Assembly: GCF_900099555.1 (NCBI RefSeq)
Contig: NZ_FMWM01000002.1
Location: 682,001-746,000 of the forward strand
DNA: 64,000 bases
From: Peptoniphilus raoultii
Lineage (GTDB): Bacteria > Bacillota > Clostridia > Tissierellales > Peptoniphilaceae
Direction: 5' to 3'
A program made the translations under genes and the position numbers. The notes under the pieces were generated by a model. The model was not told the origin of the DNA and searched no databases. It was given only the letters and a program-made list of their open reading frames with translations. How positions within the stretch are numbered: the stretch's first letter is position 1; every line of letters starts with the position of its first letter. Of this stretch, positions 40,563 to 49,309 are shown in pieces.

Positions 40563-41074
40563 AGACGAGAAAAATTATTTTTTTATCACTTTTGACAGCC
40601 CTTGGACTTGTTTTGGGTTTTTTTGAATCATTTATGCCCCTTCCATTGGCAATTCCAGGAGCAAGGCTTGGACTTTCTAATATTGTTGTCCTTGTTACAA
40701 TTGTTTCCTTTGGTTACAGAGAAGGATTTGCTTTAGCTCTTTTAAAAACAATTCTTCTAACTTTTGTTACGGGGTCAGTCTCTGCATTTTTTTATTCTTT
40801 TGCAGGAGCTTTATTGTCATCAATTGCCATGGTTTTGGCCCATAGATTTCTAAAAAAATATTTATCCCTTATAGGAATTTCTGAAATTGGATCATTTTTT
40901 CATAATTTAGGTCAGGTTTTAATGGCATCATTTATGCTTAAATCCATGACCATAATTTCCTATCTTCCCCTTCTTGTGATTCTTGGAATTTTTACGGGAT
41001 ATTTTGTTGGACTTGCCGGCACATATATAACAAGGCATTTGGAAAAAATTAATTTTGAGGTAAATAAATTATGA
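40559..41074 (+). CDS. Gx transporter family protein (heptaprenyl diphosphate synthase component I-like)
   Basis: 171-residue protein with about five spans. LPLAIPGARLGLSNIVVLVTIVSFGYREGFALALLKTILLTFVTGSVSAFFYSFAGALLSSIAM is the family hallmark (PF07456). It resembles ECF S-components and is likely a transporter despite the historical prenyl-synthase name. ATG overlaps the NusG-II gene stop (ATGA). Confidence 0.9.
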   Translation: MKTRKIIFLSLLTALGLVLGFFESFMPLPLAIPGARLGLSNIVVLVTIVSFGYREGFALALLKTILLTFVTGSVSAFFYSFAGALLSSIAMVLAHRFLKKYLSLIGISEIGSFFHNLGQVLMASFMLKSMTIISYLPLLVILGIFTGYFVGLAGTYITRHLEKINFEVNKL

Positions 41075-41658
41075 AAATTATTTTAGGTTCTGGATCTTCT
41101 GGTAGGAGGGAAGTTTTAGAAAAATTCACAGACTTTGATGTGGAAGTTTCTAAGTTAGAAGAAAAAAAAGATTATAAGGATATCAAAATTTTAACTATGG
41201 CCCTATCTTTTGAAAAGGCCTACTCAGTTTCTCAAAATCATAAGGATGCCCTTGTCATTGGAGCTGACACCATGATTTCTTTTGAAGGAAAAAATATTGG
41301 CAAGGCCAAGGATTATGAAGAAGCCTTTCAAAAATTAAGAGACTTTTCAGGAAAGACCCACGAAATTTATACAGGTTTTTCCCTTATCTATCCCCCGAAA
41401 AATTTTAAATATACAGACTATGAAAAAACTCTTGTGACTTTTAAAAATTTGTCAGATAGAGAAATTCATGAATATTTAAAGACGGGAGAATATATTGGCA
41501 AAGCTGGTTCTTATTCAATAAGCGAAAGGGGAGGACTTTTAATTTCATCAATTTGCGGCGACTATAATAATGTTATTGGCCTACCTATTACAAAAATAAA
41601 TGAAATTTTAATAGAATATTTAAATATAAATTTAATGGGAAGTGAAAACCTTGGATAA
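41071..41658 (+). CDS. maf: Maf family nucleoside triphosphate pyrophosphatase
   Basis: Hydrolyses non-canonical or excess NTPs (dTTP/UTP class) and is linked to septum control. 195 residues: IILGSGSSGRREVLEKF (the usual S-x-S-x-R-R), DALVIGADTMISFEGKNIGKAKDYEEAFQKLRDFSGKTHEIYTGF and GKAGSYSISERGGLLISSICGDYNNVIGLP. It overlaps the preceding gene by 4 bp and radC by 17 bp. Confidence 0.94.
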   Translation: MKIILGSGSSGRREVLEKFTDFDVEVSKLEEKKDYKDIKILTMALSFEKAYSVSQNHKDALVIGADTMISFEGKNIGKAKDYEEAFQKLRDFSGKTHEIYTGFSLIYPPKNFKYTDYEKTLVTFKNLSDREIHEYLKTGEYIGKAGSYSISERGGLLISSICGDYNNVIGLPITKINEILIEYLNINLMGSENLG

Positions 41659-42397
41659 AAATTCTGAAAAAATAGAAAACAAGGTCCCAAAGGTTGGCTA
41701 TACAATTAAAGAGATGCTTGAAGACGAAAGGCCCCAAGAAAAATTAATGAAAAATGGGCCGGAAACTTTGGCAAATGAAGAATTACTTGCCCTAATAATA
41801 AGAACTGGTACTAATGATATGAGTGCCATTGAACTTTCAAGAAAAATTTTATATGAACTTCAGCTCGACAAAAGTCATGGAGATATTTTAGAGGGTCTTA
41901 GGTTTGCATCAATTGACAAATTAAAAAATATTAAGGGGATTGGAGATGCAAAGGCGGCAATGATTATGGCAGCCCTTACCCTTGGCCAAAGATTAAATAA
42001 AAGATCTCTTTCAAATAAAATAAGAATTACAAATCCTGGAATTGCTGCAGAATATGTTATGAGTGAAATGAGAGAATATACTACTGAACACTTTAAGATT
42101 ATGATCTTAAATACAAAAAAGGAAATTCTTTACATAAGAGAAATTTCTCACGGGACAATCAATATGACCCTTGTCCACCCAAGAGAAGTTTTTAAAAGGG
42201 CCATTGAAGATGGGGCCCATTCAATTATTCTTCTTCACAATCATCCAACTGGAGACCCTAAACCTTCACATGAAGATATTAAACTTACAAGAAATTTGCT
42301 TCAAGGGTCAAAAATTTTGCAAATTGACATTTTAGATCATATTATTATTGGTGACAACATTTATTTTTCATTTTTAAAAGAAGGACTAATGGATTAA
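41642..42397 (+). CDS. radC: RadC/JAB-domain (UPF0758) protein
   Basis: 251 residues. The N-terminal helix-hairpin-helix region (GPETLANEELLALIIRTGT, LKNIKGIGDAKAAMIMAAL) precedes a JAMM metalloprotease-like domain with the metal ligands in HNHPTGDPKPSHED. Historically linked to repair, but the real activity is unclear. It starts at GTG 41642 within the maf end. maf-radC adjacency is common in Firmicutes and often leads into mre genes; here it leads into a pseudopilin cluster instead. Confidence 0.93.
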   Translation: MKTLDKNSEKIENKVPKVGYTIKEMLEDERPQEKLMKNGPETLANEELLALIIRTGTNDMSAIELSRKILYELQLDKSHGDILEGLRFASIDKLKNIKGIGDAKAAMIMAALTLGQRLNKRSLSNKIRITNPGIAAEYVMSEMREYTTEHFKIMILNTKKEILYIREISHGTINMTLVHPREVFKRAIEDGAHSIILLHNHPTGDPKPSHEDIKLTRNLLQGSKILQIDILDHIIIGDNIYFSFLKEGLMD

Positions 42398-42416
42398 GGA
42401 GGTTAAAGAGCTTAAA

Positions 42417-42977
42417 ATGGAAGAAATAATTATTGCCCTTGGGGATTCGATTTTTGCTGGATATTTGGCAGATGGGAAATCATTTATTTATCATTTGAAA
42501 AAAGATTTTAATATTGAAAATAAGGCAGTTCCAGGGGAAAGCACAGGTCAGCTTAAAGATTTTCTTTTAGATTTTAAAGATGAAGGCTATTCTCACGCCC
42601 TTATTCATGTAGGCATTAATGATTTTTTACAGCTAAGGGGCTTTGTTTTAGTTAAGAAAAATATTAGGGAGATTATAAAAATTTTAAAAGAAAAGAATAT
42701 AAGGCCCCTAATATTTTTGCCAATGGAAATTACAAGTTTAGCTACCAGTTATGGCTGGGTAAGTGGAGGTAATTTTGACAAAGTTATTGGTAAGATTAGG
42801 GACTATAGAATTTTTTTAAAGGATCTTTGTAATGAAGAAAATATACCCTATATTGACCTTGAAGCTTATGGGATAAATAAAAACAATTTTATTGACGGTA
42901 TCCACCCATCAGAAGACCTTCACAAAGTTTTATATGAAAAGATGAGGGAGGACTTCAGCAAATGCCTGAAAATATAA
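42417..42977 (+). CDS. SGNH/GDSL-type hydrolase
   Basis: 186 residues with the SGNH blocks: ALGDSIFAGYLADGKSF (Ser), VPGESTGQL (Gly), HVGINDFLQL (Asn) and FIDGIHPSEDLH (Asp/His). No signal peptide, so an intracellular esterase, lipase or acylhydrolase of unknown substrate. AAGGAGGTTAAAG lies upstream of ATG 42417. It overlaps the following PilO-like gene by 16 bp, placing it in the pilin-like operon. Confidence 0.88.
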   Translation: MEEIIIALGDSIFAGYLADGKSFIYHLKKDFNIENKAVPGESTGQLKDFLLDFKDEGYSHALIHVGINDFLQLRGFVLVKKNIREIIKILKEKNIRPLIFLPMEITSLATSYGWVSGGNFDKVIGKIRDYRIFLKDLCNEENIPYIDLEAYGINKNNFIDGIHPSEDLHKVLYEKMREDFSKCLKI

Positions 42978-44098
42978 AAAAGATTTCTAAAATTAGAAGC
43001 CTTTCAAAAAGAGAAAAAATTTTACTGGCAATTCTATCTTTTTTAGTACTTGAAGTTTTTTTATATGGGTTCTTAATCAGGGACAAAAATATTAGCTATA
43101 ATAATTTAAAAAATCTTCCTGACAGAAAAGAAAAAATTGACATGCCTGAAAAATTTACAGGTCTTGCAGATTTTGGCGAAGAAAACTTAAATAAATTTAA
43201 AAAGAACTTGGCCATAAGTGATGAGGAAATTCAAATAACAGATTCATATAATAAAAAAGTCCTTGAAGTTCAAAAAATTTTTCAGGAAGGTGACCTTGCA
43301 AATTTAAAGTTATATTCAGCTTACTATGGCTTTTCAGAAATAAATCTTCATAGGGAGAAAACGGGAGCTTTCTTAGGAAAATTTATAGGTCAAAAGGAAG
43401 TGGAAAATCTTTCATATGGGGACATTAGAAAGGCATATTTTGAAGATGGGAAAGATTTAGAAAAAGATTCTCAAAATATTAATAAAAATTCAGAAGTCAC
43501 TGAAATTTCCAATGCTGGTGGTCTTCCAAAGGCAAATAATAATTTGAAGGCGGCAAGTGAAAAGATAGCTGAAGTTCCTAAAAATGAAATTAAAGAAGAC
43601 GACCTTTTAAATGAAAAGTTAGAAGAAAACAAGGACCTTTTAGAAATTCCAAAGGATTTTAATCTTAAGAGTTTTTCCTATGATCCCAATAAAATAGAAT
43701 TTGAAAATCTTGAAATTTCCGGTCTAAATTCAAAGGGGACCTATCTTGAAAATATTAAGGCCTTAAGCATTTTTTATGGTTCAGAAGATCCTGAAAATAT
43801 AGAAGATTCACAAGATAAAATTATAAAAATTTTATTTCCTGAGGGGCAAAGGGATATTTCCTTTGAAATTCTTCTTGATCAAAATTTTAAGGGCAGTTTT
43901 GGGATAATTGGCCCTGACGGATCTCTTAGCCCTTATAAAGAAGATGAAAATTCTTACTTAAGTAATTTTAAAAATACGGGTCAAAGGGACTGGGAATATA
44001 TTAATTTTAAGGGAGAAGACATTAGGGGAATTTTTATTGATCCCCATGAAGATAGAGAAAATATTATTTTTTTAAGGAAGCTTAGACATGAAAGTTAG
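42962..44098 (+). CDS. Bitopic membrane protein of the pseudopilin cluster (PilO/GspM-like topology)
   Basis: 378 residues: a short basic cytoplasmic N-terminus (KKISKIRSLSKREK), one span (ILLAILSFLVLEVFLYGFLI), then a ~340-residue external domain with a Glu/Lys/Asn-rich low-complexity middle (about 160-230) and a beta-rich C-terminus (IKILFPEGQRDISFEILLD, DWEYINFKGEDIRGIFIDPHE). The topology and gene order resemble PilO/GspM inner-membrane assembly proteins; no sequence family is recognised. It overlaps its neighbours at both ends. Confidence 0.75.
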   Translation: MPENIKKISKIRSLSKREKILLAILSFLVLEVFLYGFLIRDKNISYNNLKNLPDRKEKIDMPEKFTGLADFGEENLNKFKKNLAISDEEIQITDSYNKKVLEVQKIFQEGDLANLKLYSAYYGFSEINLHREKTGAFLGKFIGQKEVENLSYGDIRKAYFEDGKDLEKDSQNINKNSEVTEISNAGGLPKANNNLKAASEKIAEVPKNEIKEDDLLNEKLEENKDLLEIPKDFNLKSFSYDPNKIEFENLEISGLNSKGTYLENIKALSIFYGSEDPENIEDSQDKIIKILFPEGQRDISFEILLDQNFKGSFGIIGPDGSLSPYKEDENSYLSNFKNTGQRDWEYINFKGEDIRGIFIDPHEDRENIIFLRKLRHES

Positions 44099-44561
44099 GG
44101 GCTTTAGTCTTTTGGAATTAATTATGGTCATGGCAATTATGGCCATTCTTTTGTCTGTTGGAATTTTTAAGGCAAATCCATTGGAAACTTATAAGGCCAA
44201 AAATCAAATAAAAGAACTTGCCCTAAATATTGACTATGTTAGAAATTTTTCTCAAAAAACGGGAATAAGGTCAAGCCTTTTAATTAATAATGAGGGCTAT
44301 TCTTTTGACCTTGGAGGAGAGAATAATGAAATAAAATTTTCAAAACTCCTAGAAGTCTATGAAAAAAATCTCGATAAAATCACATTTACAGAACTTGGCA
44401 AGCCGGCTTTTCCAAAGGAATCAAATACTAGTGGTCACATTATTTTTAAAATAAGGGACAAATTTTATAAGATAACAGTTGTGCCCGTAACGGGCAAGGT
44501 AAATTTTTATAATAATTATACTTTAGAGGACGAAGAGAAAAATGGAGGAGAGAATTTTTAA
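44088..44561 (+). CDS. Type II/IV pseudopilin (GspH/ComGD-like)
   Basis: 157 residues. Class III prepilin leader MKVRG / FSLLELIMVMAIMAILLSVGIF: cleavage after Gly, Phe+1, Glu+5, then a hydrophobic helix. The rest is a small soluble domain with helical start (KAKNQIKELALNIDYVRNFSQKTG) and beta strands, as in GspH. It needs a prepilin peptidase, not encoded here. It overlaps the PilO-like gene by 11 bp and the next pilin by 20 bp. Confidence 0.88.
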   Translation: MKVRGFSLLELIMVMAIMAILLSVGIFKANPLETYKAKNQIKELALNIDYVRNFSQKTGIRSSLLINNEGYSFDLGGENNEIKFSKLLEVYEKNLDKITFTELGKPAFPKESNTSGHIIFKIRDKFYKITVVPVTGKVNFYNNYTLEDEEKNGGENF

Positions 44562-44928
44562 AGATTTAAAATTTATAAAAAAGGGCGGCTCTCTTATGCT
44601 TGAACTTATTTTTTCCCTAGGCCTTGTGGGTCTTGTAGCTGTAAGCCTTCTTTCGAATTTTTATAATATGACAAGGGCAAACGGTGTTTTAAATGACAGA
44701 AATAATTTAATAAACTATGGAAATTCTCAAATGGAAGAAGTGATTGCTGGAGTTTATAGGGGAGAAGGAGTTAAAAATCCAGGGGATTTTGAAAATTATT
44801 TATCATCTATTGAAAATCAAAAGTCAGATGGTCTTAATCATATTATTTTAAAAGTTAAGGATTTAAGAAATGAAAAAGAAATTGAGCTCGAAGTCTACCT
44901 TAAAGAAGAGGGGATTTTCACTAATTGA
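44542..44928 (+). CDS. Pseudopilin (GspI/PilV-like)
   Basis: 128 residues with prepilin signal KKGG / SLMLELIFSLGLVGLVAVSLLSNFYNMT: cleavage after Gly, conserved Glu+5, then the transmembrane helix. The Ser at +1 instead of Phe is unusual but tolerated. The soluble part is short (DRNNLINYGNSQMEEVIAGVYRGEG). Start ATG 44542 lies in the end of the previous gene; translation is probably coupled. Confidence 0.82.
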   Translation: MEERIFKDLKFIKKGGSLMLELIFSLGLVGLVAVSLLSNFYNMTRANGVLNDRNNLINYGNSQMEEVIAGVYRGEGVKNPGDFENYLSSIENQKSDGLNHIILKVKDLRNEKEIELEVYLKEEGIFTN

Positions 44929-45412
44929 AACAGTTTTAGTCCTAAGCCTTGCAGGAATATTAATAACAGCTATGGCATCCTTATTTTATTTGGGAGAAAA
45001 ATCCCTTTCAAAAAATTATTTAGATAGAAAAAATAAGGAGGAGTATCAATACATTTTAGATTATATTAAAGATGAAGTTTTAGAGGCTCATTATTATTAT
45101 CAGGCAGCAAATGACGGAGGTATAGTTTTAATTGCCCCCGATAAAAAATCTACCAAAAATTATAGCTACATATACTATGAAAATTATGATTTAAAAATTT
45201 TCAGACTAACAAAAACCTATAATGACATAAGAAAAGTAAGTGCAAGTTTTGAAAAATATAGGGGAGGAGGAAAAAATGTTTTGGGAGAGGATTTAAGCCT
45301 AAAGGGAGAAGTGAAAGATGGCCTTTATGAACTTGAAATTTATAAGAAGGGAAAACTTTTAATGGCTAAAAAAATTGCCCTTAGGGCAGAGGAAGTCAAA
45401 AATGAAAAATAG
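44870..45412 (+). CDS. Pseudopilin (GspJ/PilW-like)
   Basis: 180 residues with the signal TLKKRG / FSLIETVLVLSLAGILITAMASLFYLG (Gly-1, Phe+1, Glu+5). A longer soluble domain follows (EEYQYILDYIKDEVLEAHYYYQ, then beta strands), as in GspJ-type minor pilins. AAGGAT precedes the ATG. It overlaps the previous gene by 59 bp and the next by 11 bp. Confidence 0.85.
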   Translation: MKKKLSSKSTLKKRGFSLIETVLVLSLAGILITAMASLFYLGEKSLSKNYLDRKNKEEYQYILDYIKDEVLEAHYYYQAANDGGIVLIAPDKKSTKNYSYIYYENYDLKIFRLTKTYNDIRKVSASFEKYRGGGKNVLGEDLSLKGEVKDGLYELEIYKKGKLLMAKKIALRAEEVKNEK

Positions 45413-46325
45413 GGGATTTATTTACATATTCACTTTAGTCATAATAAGCCTTTTGGCATTAGTTTTTTATTTTATTTATTCATCTTCTTTAAATGGGTCT
45501 TTAATTGCAAGACTTAGGCTTAATAAAATTCAGGCCGATTATATGGCAGAGTCCGCCATTAATATTGTTATGGCAAATAAAAATTTTAAGGACGAAATTG
45601 AAAATAAATATTATGAGATGGATGGGCATGAAAAATTTTGGAATCCTACTCTAACAGAGAATTTAAAGGATACGCAAATAAATAATCTGCAAGGCAAAAT
45701 AATGAAAGGCGGAAAATTTAATATAAGTTCAGATGTGACTTATAAAAAATTAAATTCAAAAATGATTCTTGAAGGGACTTTTATAAATAAATTTTATCTT
45801 GAAAGTGACGGGATTTTAAATTCAAAAAAAGGGGAGGCTAAAGATTTATTAGAATTTGTCTCCTCCTTTGAAAAATTAAAAAATGGTCAGATTGAAGGAG
45901 CAAAAATCCTAATAACTAAGGGCGACTATGTAATAGGGACTAGAAATGGAAGACCTGCAATTTTTGAAGAATTTGAAGGGCCAAAGGGAAGGGAAGAAAT
46001 AATAAAATCCTATCTTGAGCCAGGAGTAATTTTATATATACAAGAGGGAAGCGTTAAACTGGAAAAATCGCCAGCTTATTTAGATAATCCCATAATTTTA
46101 AATGGAGTCCTTAAGGGCGACAAATTAATTATGGAAGGATTTTTATTTATTGACAGAGAAGGTCTTCTCCAAAGTAAGACAAAAGTTGATGGCTATTTAA
46201 TAGATATTTTTGACAGAGCAGGCGATATTAGTGTAAAATATAGGCAAGAAAATTTAAAAAAATATGGAAAAATTTTACCTGATTATATAAAAATTAAGGC
46301 TGGTAGATTAATTAAAAATAATTAA
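45402..46325 (+). CDS. Minor pilin-like protein (GspK/PilX-like)
   Basis: 307 residues. MKNRGFIYIFTLVIISLLALVFYFIYSSSLNGS resembles a PilX/GspK leader (cleavage after RG), and the following LRLNKIQADYMAESAINIVMANKNF is the AESA-type helix typical of PilX/GspK proteins. The rest is beta-rich and unrecognised. ATG 45402 is preferred over an in-frame TTG at 45375 because AGAGGAAG precedes it and it gives a proper leader. Last gene of the pseudopilin group. Confidence 0.8.
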   Translation: MKNRGFIYIFTLVIISLLALVFYFIYSSSLNGSLIARLRLNKIQADYMAESAINIVMANKNFKDEIENKYYEMDGHEKFWNPTLTENLKDTQINNLQGKIMKGGKFNISSDVTYKKLNSKMILEGTFINKFYLESDGILNSKKGEAKDLLEFVSSFEKLKNGQIEGAKILITKGDYVIGTRNGRPAIFEEFEGPKGREEIIKSYLEPGVILYIQEGSVKLEKSPAYLDNPIILNGVLKGDKLIMEGFLFIDREGLLQSKTKVDGYLIDIFDRAGDISVKYRQENLKKYGKILPDYIKIKAGRLIKNN

Positions 46326-46386
46326 GAGTAATTAATTAGAAAAAAATTGGGTATTTCAAAAATGTTAGAAGTTTAGGAGGATTTTT

Positions 46387-46944
46387 ATGTTAACAGCAGG
46401 AGATTTTAGAAAAGGGTTAACTTTTGAAATGGATTCAGATGTCTATGAAGTAGTAGATTTTCAACACGTTAAACCGGGTAAGGGTGCAGCTTTTGTAAGA
46501 GCTAAAATTAAATCCGTTTTAACTGGAGCTATTAAGGATACAACTTTCAATCCGTCTGAAAAGTTTGAAAAGGCTACAATTGAAAGTAAGCAAATGCAAT
46601 ATCTTTACAATGATGGCGAATTATATTATTTTATGGACCAAGAAACTTATGAACAAATTCCTTTGGAAAAATCTATGGTAGAAGAAGCCTTGAATTTCAT
46701 CAAGGAAAATGACGTAGTAAATATTAATTTTTACAAGGGAAAGGCCTTTAGAGTATCTCCTGAAAATTTTGTAGAACTTGAAATAACAGCTACCGAACCA
46801 GGAGTGAAGGGCGATACTTCAAGTGGTGGTTCAAAACCTGCCACAGTTGAAACAGGTTTCACTTTAAATGTTCCCCTATTTGTAAACACCGGTGATGTAA
46901 TTAGAATTGATACAAGAACTGGCGAGTATATGTCAAGAGTATAA
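46387..46944 (+). CDS. efp: Translation elongation factor P
   Basis: Relieves ribosome stalling at polyproline. 185 residues in three beta domains: [15 protein letters not shown], the modification-loop [12 protein letters not shown] with Lys32 at the tip, and the C-terminal [40 protein letters not shown] precedes ATG 46387. It sits 61 nt after the pseudopilin cluster and 18 nt before a CD1247-type gene. Confidence 0.97.
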   Translation: MLTAGDFRKGLTFEMDSDVYEVVDFQHVKPGKGAAFVRAKIKSVLTGAIKDTTFNPSEKFEKATIESKQMQYLYNDGELYYFMDQETYEQIPLEKSMVEEALNFIKENDVVNINFYKGKAFRVSPENFVELEITATEPGVKGDTSSGGSKPATVETGFTLNVPLFVNTGDVIRIDTRTGEYMSRV

Positions 46945-46962
46945 TTTATTTGGAGGTAAAAA

Positions 46963-47307
46963 ATGGATTATTTATTAAAAAGAATTTCTTATTTAAAAGG
47001 ATTAGCTGACGGTTACAATTTAGATGACTCAACAAAAGAAGGCAAAATTTTATCAGAACTTTTAGACCTAGTTTCAGATATGGTTGATGAAATGAAAGAT
47101 TCAAGAGAAGAACTTGAAGATTACATTGACTTAATTGATGAAGATCTTTCAGAACTTGAAGATTTTTGCTATGAAGAAGATGACGATGACGACTTCTATG
47201 ATGATGACGATTTTGTCTTCGATGATTCAGATTTTTACGATGAAGATGAAGAAGGGGAAGAAAAAGATGAAGAATCTTGTTCAGGCTCCTGCGATTTATG
47301 TGACTAA
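46963..47307 (+). CDS. CD1247-type acidic protein
   Basis: 114 residues. The N-terminal ~60 (MDYLLKRISYLKGLADGYNLDDSTKEGKILSELLDLVSDMVDEM) matches the CD1247 N-terminal domain found beside efp in clostridia. The remainder is an extremely acidic Asp/Glu tract ending in a Cys cluster (CSGSCDLCD) that may bind a metal. Function unknown. TGGAGG precedes ATG 46963; the terminator follows. Confidence 0.88.
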   Translation: MDYLLKRISYLKGLADGYNLDDSTKEGKILSELLDLVSDMVDEMKDSREELEDYIDLIDEDLSELEDFCYEEDDDDDFYDDDDFVFDDSDFYDEDEEGEEKDEESCSGSCDLCD

Positions 47308-47332
47308 TTAATCTTTAAAATAAATATATAAA

Positions 47333-47361
47333 AGTCCCGGCAACCGCCGGGATTTTCTTTT
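47333..47361. terminator. Terminator between the efp unit and the minus-strand nitroreductase
   Basis: TCCCGGC (47335-47341), loop AACC, GCCGGGA (47346-47352), then TTTTCTTTT; a GC-rich hairpin in AT-rich DNA. Confidence 0.9.
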
Positions 47362-47378
47362 GTCTAAATTATATTCAT

Positions 47379-48128
47379 TTATAAGTGAAGGTCAAAACCT
47401 TGCTTTTGTATGGATTTTATTAATTTCTTTCTATTATGGGACATTTTTTTACTTTGGGTCACAACTTGGCTTGTAAAATAGTCCACTCTTTTATTTGCCT
47501 CCCTCAAATCATAATAAGTTCTCATAACCTCATCATAGTCCTTTAATTCATCTAAATAAGAATCAAAAATTTTATATTCATTAGTAAAGACTTTTTTATC
47601 AAGGGGCATCCTTGGTTTAAGCTGAGGGTTTTGATTAGGCACGCCAATTCCAAGACCTATTAGTGGAAAAGTTAATTTTGGCAGCTTTATAATTCTAATT
47701 ACTTCATCAATGTCATTATATATATTTCCAAAATAATTTGTGCCATATCCAAGAGATTCTGCTGCAATAACTAAATTTTGACAAGCAATAAAGGAGTCGC
47801 TTACTCCTTGAAAAAATAAGTCTATTGAATTAAAAAGGCTAATATCTTCTCCCTTTTCAGTTCCTATTCTAGCATTTCTATAAAGGTCAACTATAAAAAT
47901 TAAAAGCTCCCTTGCATCCTTCATATAATCTTGCCCTCCAATTATGGCAAGCCTATCTTTTATCTTTTGATCCTTAATTCTAACTATTGAATATCTTTGA
48001 AGTCCAACAGAAGTTGGGGCATGGTTTGCTGCTTCAAGCATAAGCTTAAAATCTTCATCTTTAATTTCCTCGTTTGTAAATTTTCTAATTGTTCTATGAT
48101 TTAACTGAGTTTTTATTGTTTCGTTCAT
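47379..48128 (-). CDS. NfsA/FRP-like NADPH nitroreductase
   Basis: 249 residues, FMN oxidoreductase of the longer NfsA-like subgroup: HRTIRKFTNEEIKDEDFKLMLEAANHAPTSVGLQRYSIV at the N-terminus, FFQGVSDSFIACQNLVIAAESLGYGTNYFG and FPLIGLGIGVPNQNPQLKPRMP. The C-terminal ~60 residues extend the fold (RKKLIKSIQKQGFDLHL). GGAGGG precedes the ATG. It is the last gene of a lepA-hemW-nitroreductase unit. Confidence 0.9.
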   Translation of the reverse strand: MNETIKTQLNHRTIRKFTNEEIKDEDFKLMLEAANHAPTSVGLQRYSIVRIKDQKIKDRLAIIGGQDYMKDARELLIFIVDLYRNARIGTEKGEDISLFNSIDLFFQGVSDSFIACQNLVIAAESLGYGTNYFGNIYNDIDEVIRIIKLPKLTFPLIGLGIGVPNQNPQLKPRMPLDKKVFTNEYKIFDSYLDELKDYDEVMRTYYDLREANKRVDYFTSQVVTQSKKMSHNRKKLIKSIQKQGFDLHL

Positions 48129-48166
48129 TATTATCCCTCCATAAATCTTAGCAGTTATCTTATACC

Positions 48167-49309
48167 TTATTTTATAAAATCCACTTCAACAATATTTGAA
48201 AGGTCTCTGCCCCTTTTACTTAAGCCTATAAAATCATCACTAACCCATAAAAGGCCATCATCTTTATGTTTTTTAATTTCATCTTTATAATAATTTTTAA
48301 AGTCAATGGAAAATCTATTTGAAAATTCTTTTAAGTCAATTCCCTTATTTAGTCTTATGCCCATAATGGCAAATTCTGAAATTCGCTCTTTTTTTGAAAG
48401 CTCTTCAGAAAAGGAAATTGGAAATTTATTGTGGTCAAGTTTTTGGTAATAGTCTGTAAAAAAACTTGTGTTGGTAAATCTTTTCTTTCCTATATTTGAT
48501 GAGGCTGAAAGTCCAAAGCCCAAATAATTTTTTAGTTTCCAATAGGAAAGATTGTGCCTTGATTCAAAACCTTTTTTTGCAAAATTTGAGATTTCATATT
48601 GGTCATAGGCCATTTGACATAGTTTTTCGCATACATAATGATACATTTGTCTATCTTCATCCTCATTAGGGAAAATCCTCCTATTTTTTTCATATAGTTT
48701 TTTAATATTTGTTCCATCTTCAATTATTAGGGAATAGTAAGATATGTGGCTAGGATTTATTTTTTTTATATAGGCCATGGAAATTTCAAGGTCCTCAAGT
48801 TTTTGATAGGGAAGGGCAAGCATTAAGTCGAGATTAAAATTTTTAAAGCCAAGGGATTTTATATTTTCACTAGCTTCTAAAATTTCCTTGGTCTTATGAA
48901 CTCTCCCAATAGATTTTAAAATTTTTTCATTAAAGGATTGGGCACCCATAGAAATCCTATTTATGCCAAGTGATTTATAAATTTTTAATTTTTCATAGGT
49001 AAGGGAATTTGGATTTCCTTCAAGGCTAATTTCAGGATTTTTGAAAACCTTAAATTTATAAATTTCTTCCATTATTTCGCTTATATATTTTTCGTCAATA
49101 GATGAAGGAGTTCCACCGCCAAAAAAAATACTTTCAATTTCACTAGCTCTTAAAAGCTCTTGGTATAAGCTAATTTCTTTTTTTAAATAACTAGTATATT
49201 TTTGGACTTCTTTTTCATTAATAACAGAAGAGCAGAAGTCGCAATAATGACATCTGCTCTCGCAAAAGGGTATATGAATATATAGGGAAATTTTATTTTT
49301 CTTCATCAT
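48167..49309 (-). CDS. hemW: HemW-type radical SAM protein (heme chaperone)
   Basis: 380 residues with the radical-SAM cluster at [11 protein letters not shown] (Cys16, Cys20, Cys23), [41 protein letters not shown] and the C-terminal HemW domain beginning around [19 protein letters not shown]. Often annotated as oxygen-independent coproporphyrinogen oxidase, but HemW-type proteins act in heme delivery. The start overlaps the lepA stop by 17 bp; lepA-hemW order is classic in Firmicutes. Confidence 0.94.
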   Translation of the reverse strand: MMKKNKISLYIHIPFCESRCHYCDFCSSVINEKEVQKYTSYLKKEISLYQELLRASEIESIFFGGGTPSSIDEKYISEIMEEIYKFKVFKNPEISLEGNPNSLTYEKLKIYKSLGINRISMGAQSFNEKILKSIGRVHKTKEILEASENIKSLGFKNFNLDLMLALPYQKLEDLEISMAYIKKINPSHISYYSLIIEDGTNIKKLYEKNRRIFPNEDEDRQMYHYVCEKLCQMAYDQYEISNFAKKGFESRHNLSYWKLKNYLGFGLSASSNIGKKRFTNTSFFTDYYQKLDHNKFPISFSEELSKKERISEFAIMGIRLNKGIDLKEFSNRFSIDFKNYYKDEIKKHKDDGLLWVSDDFIGLSKRGRDLSNIVEVDFIK

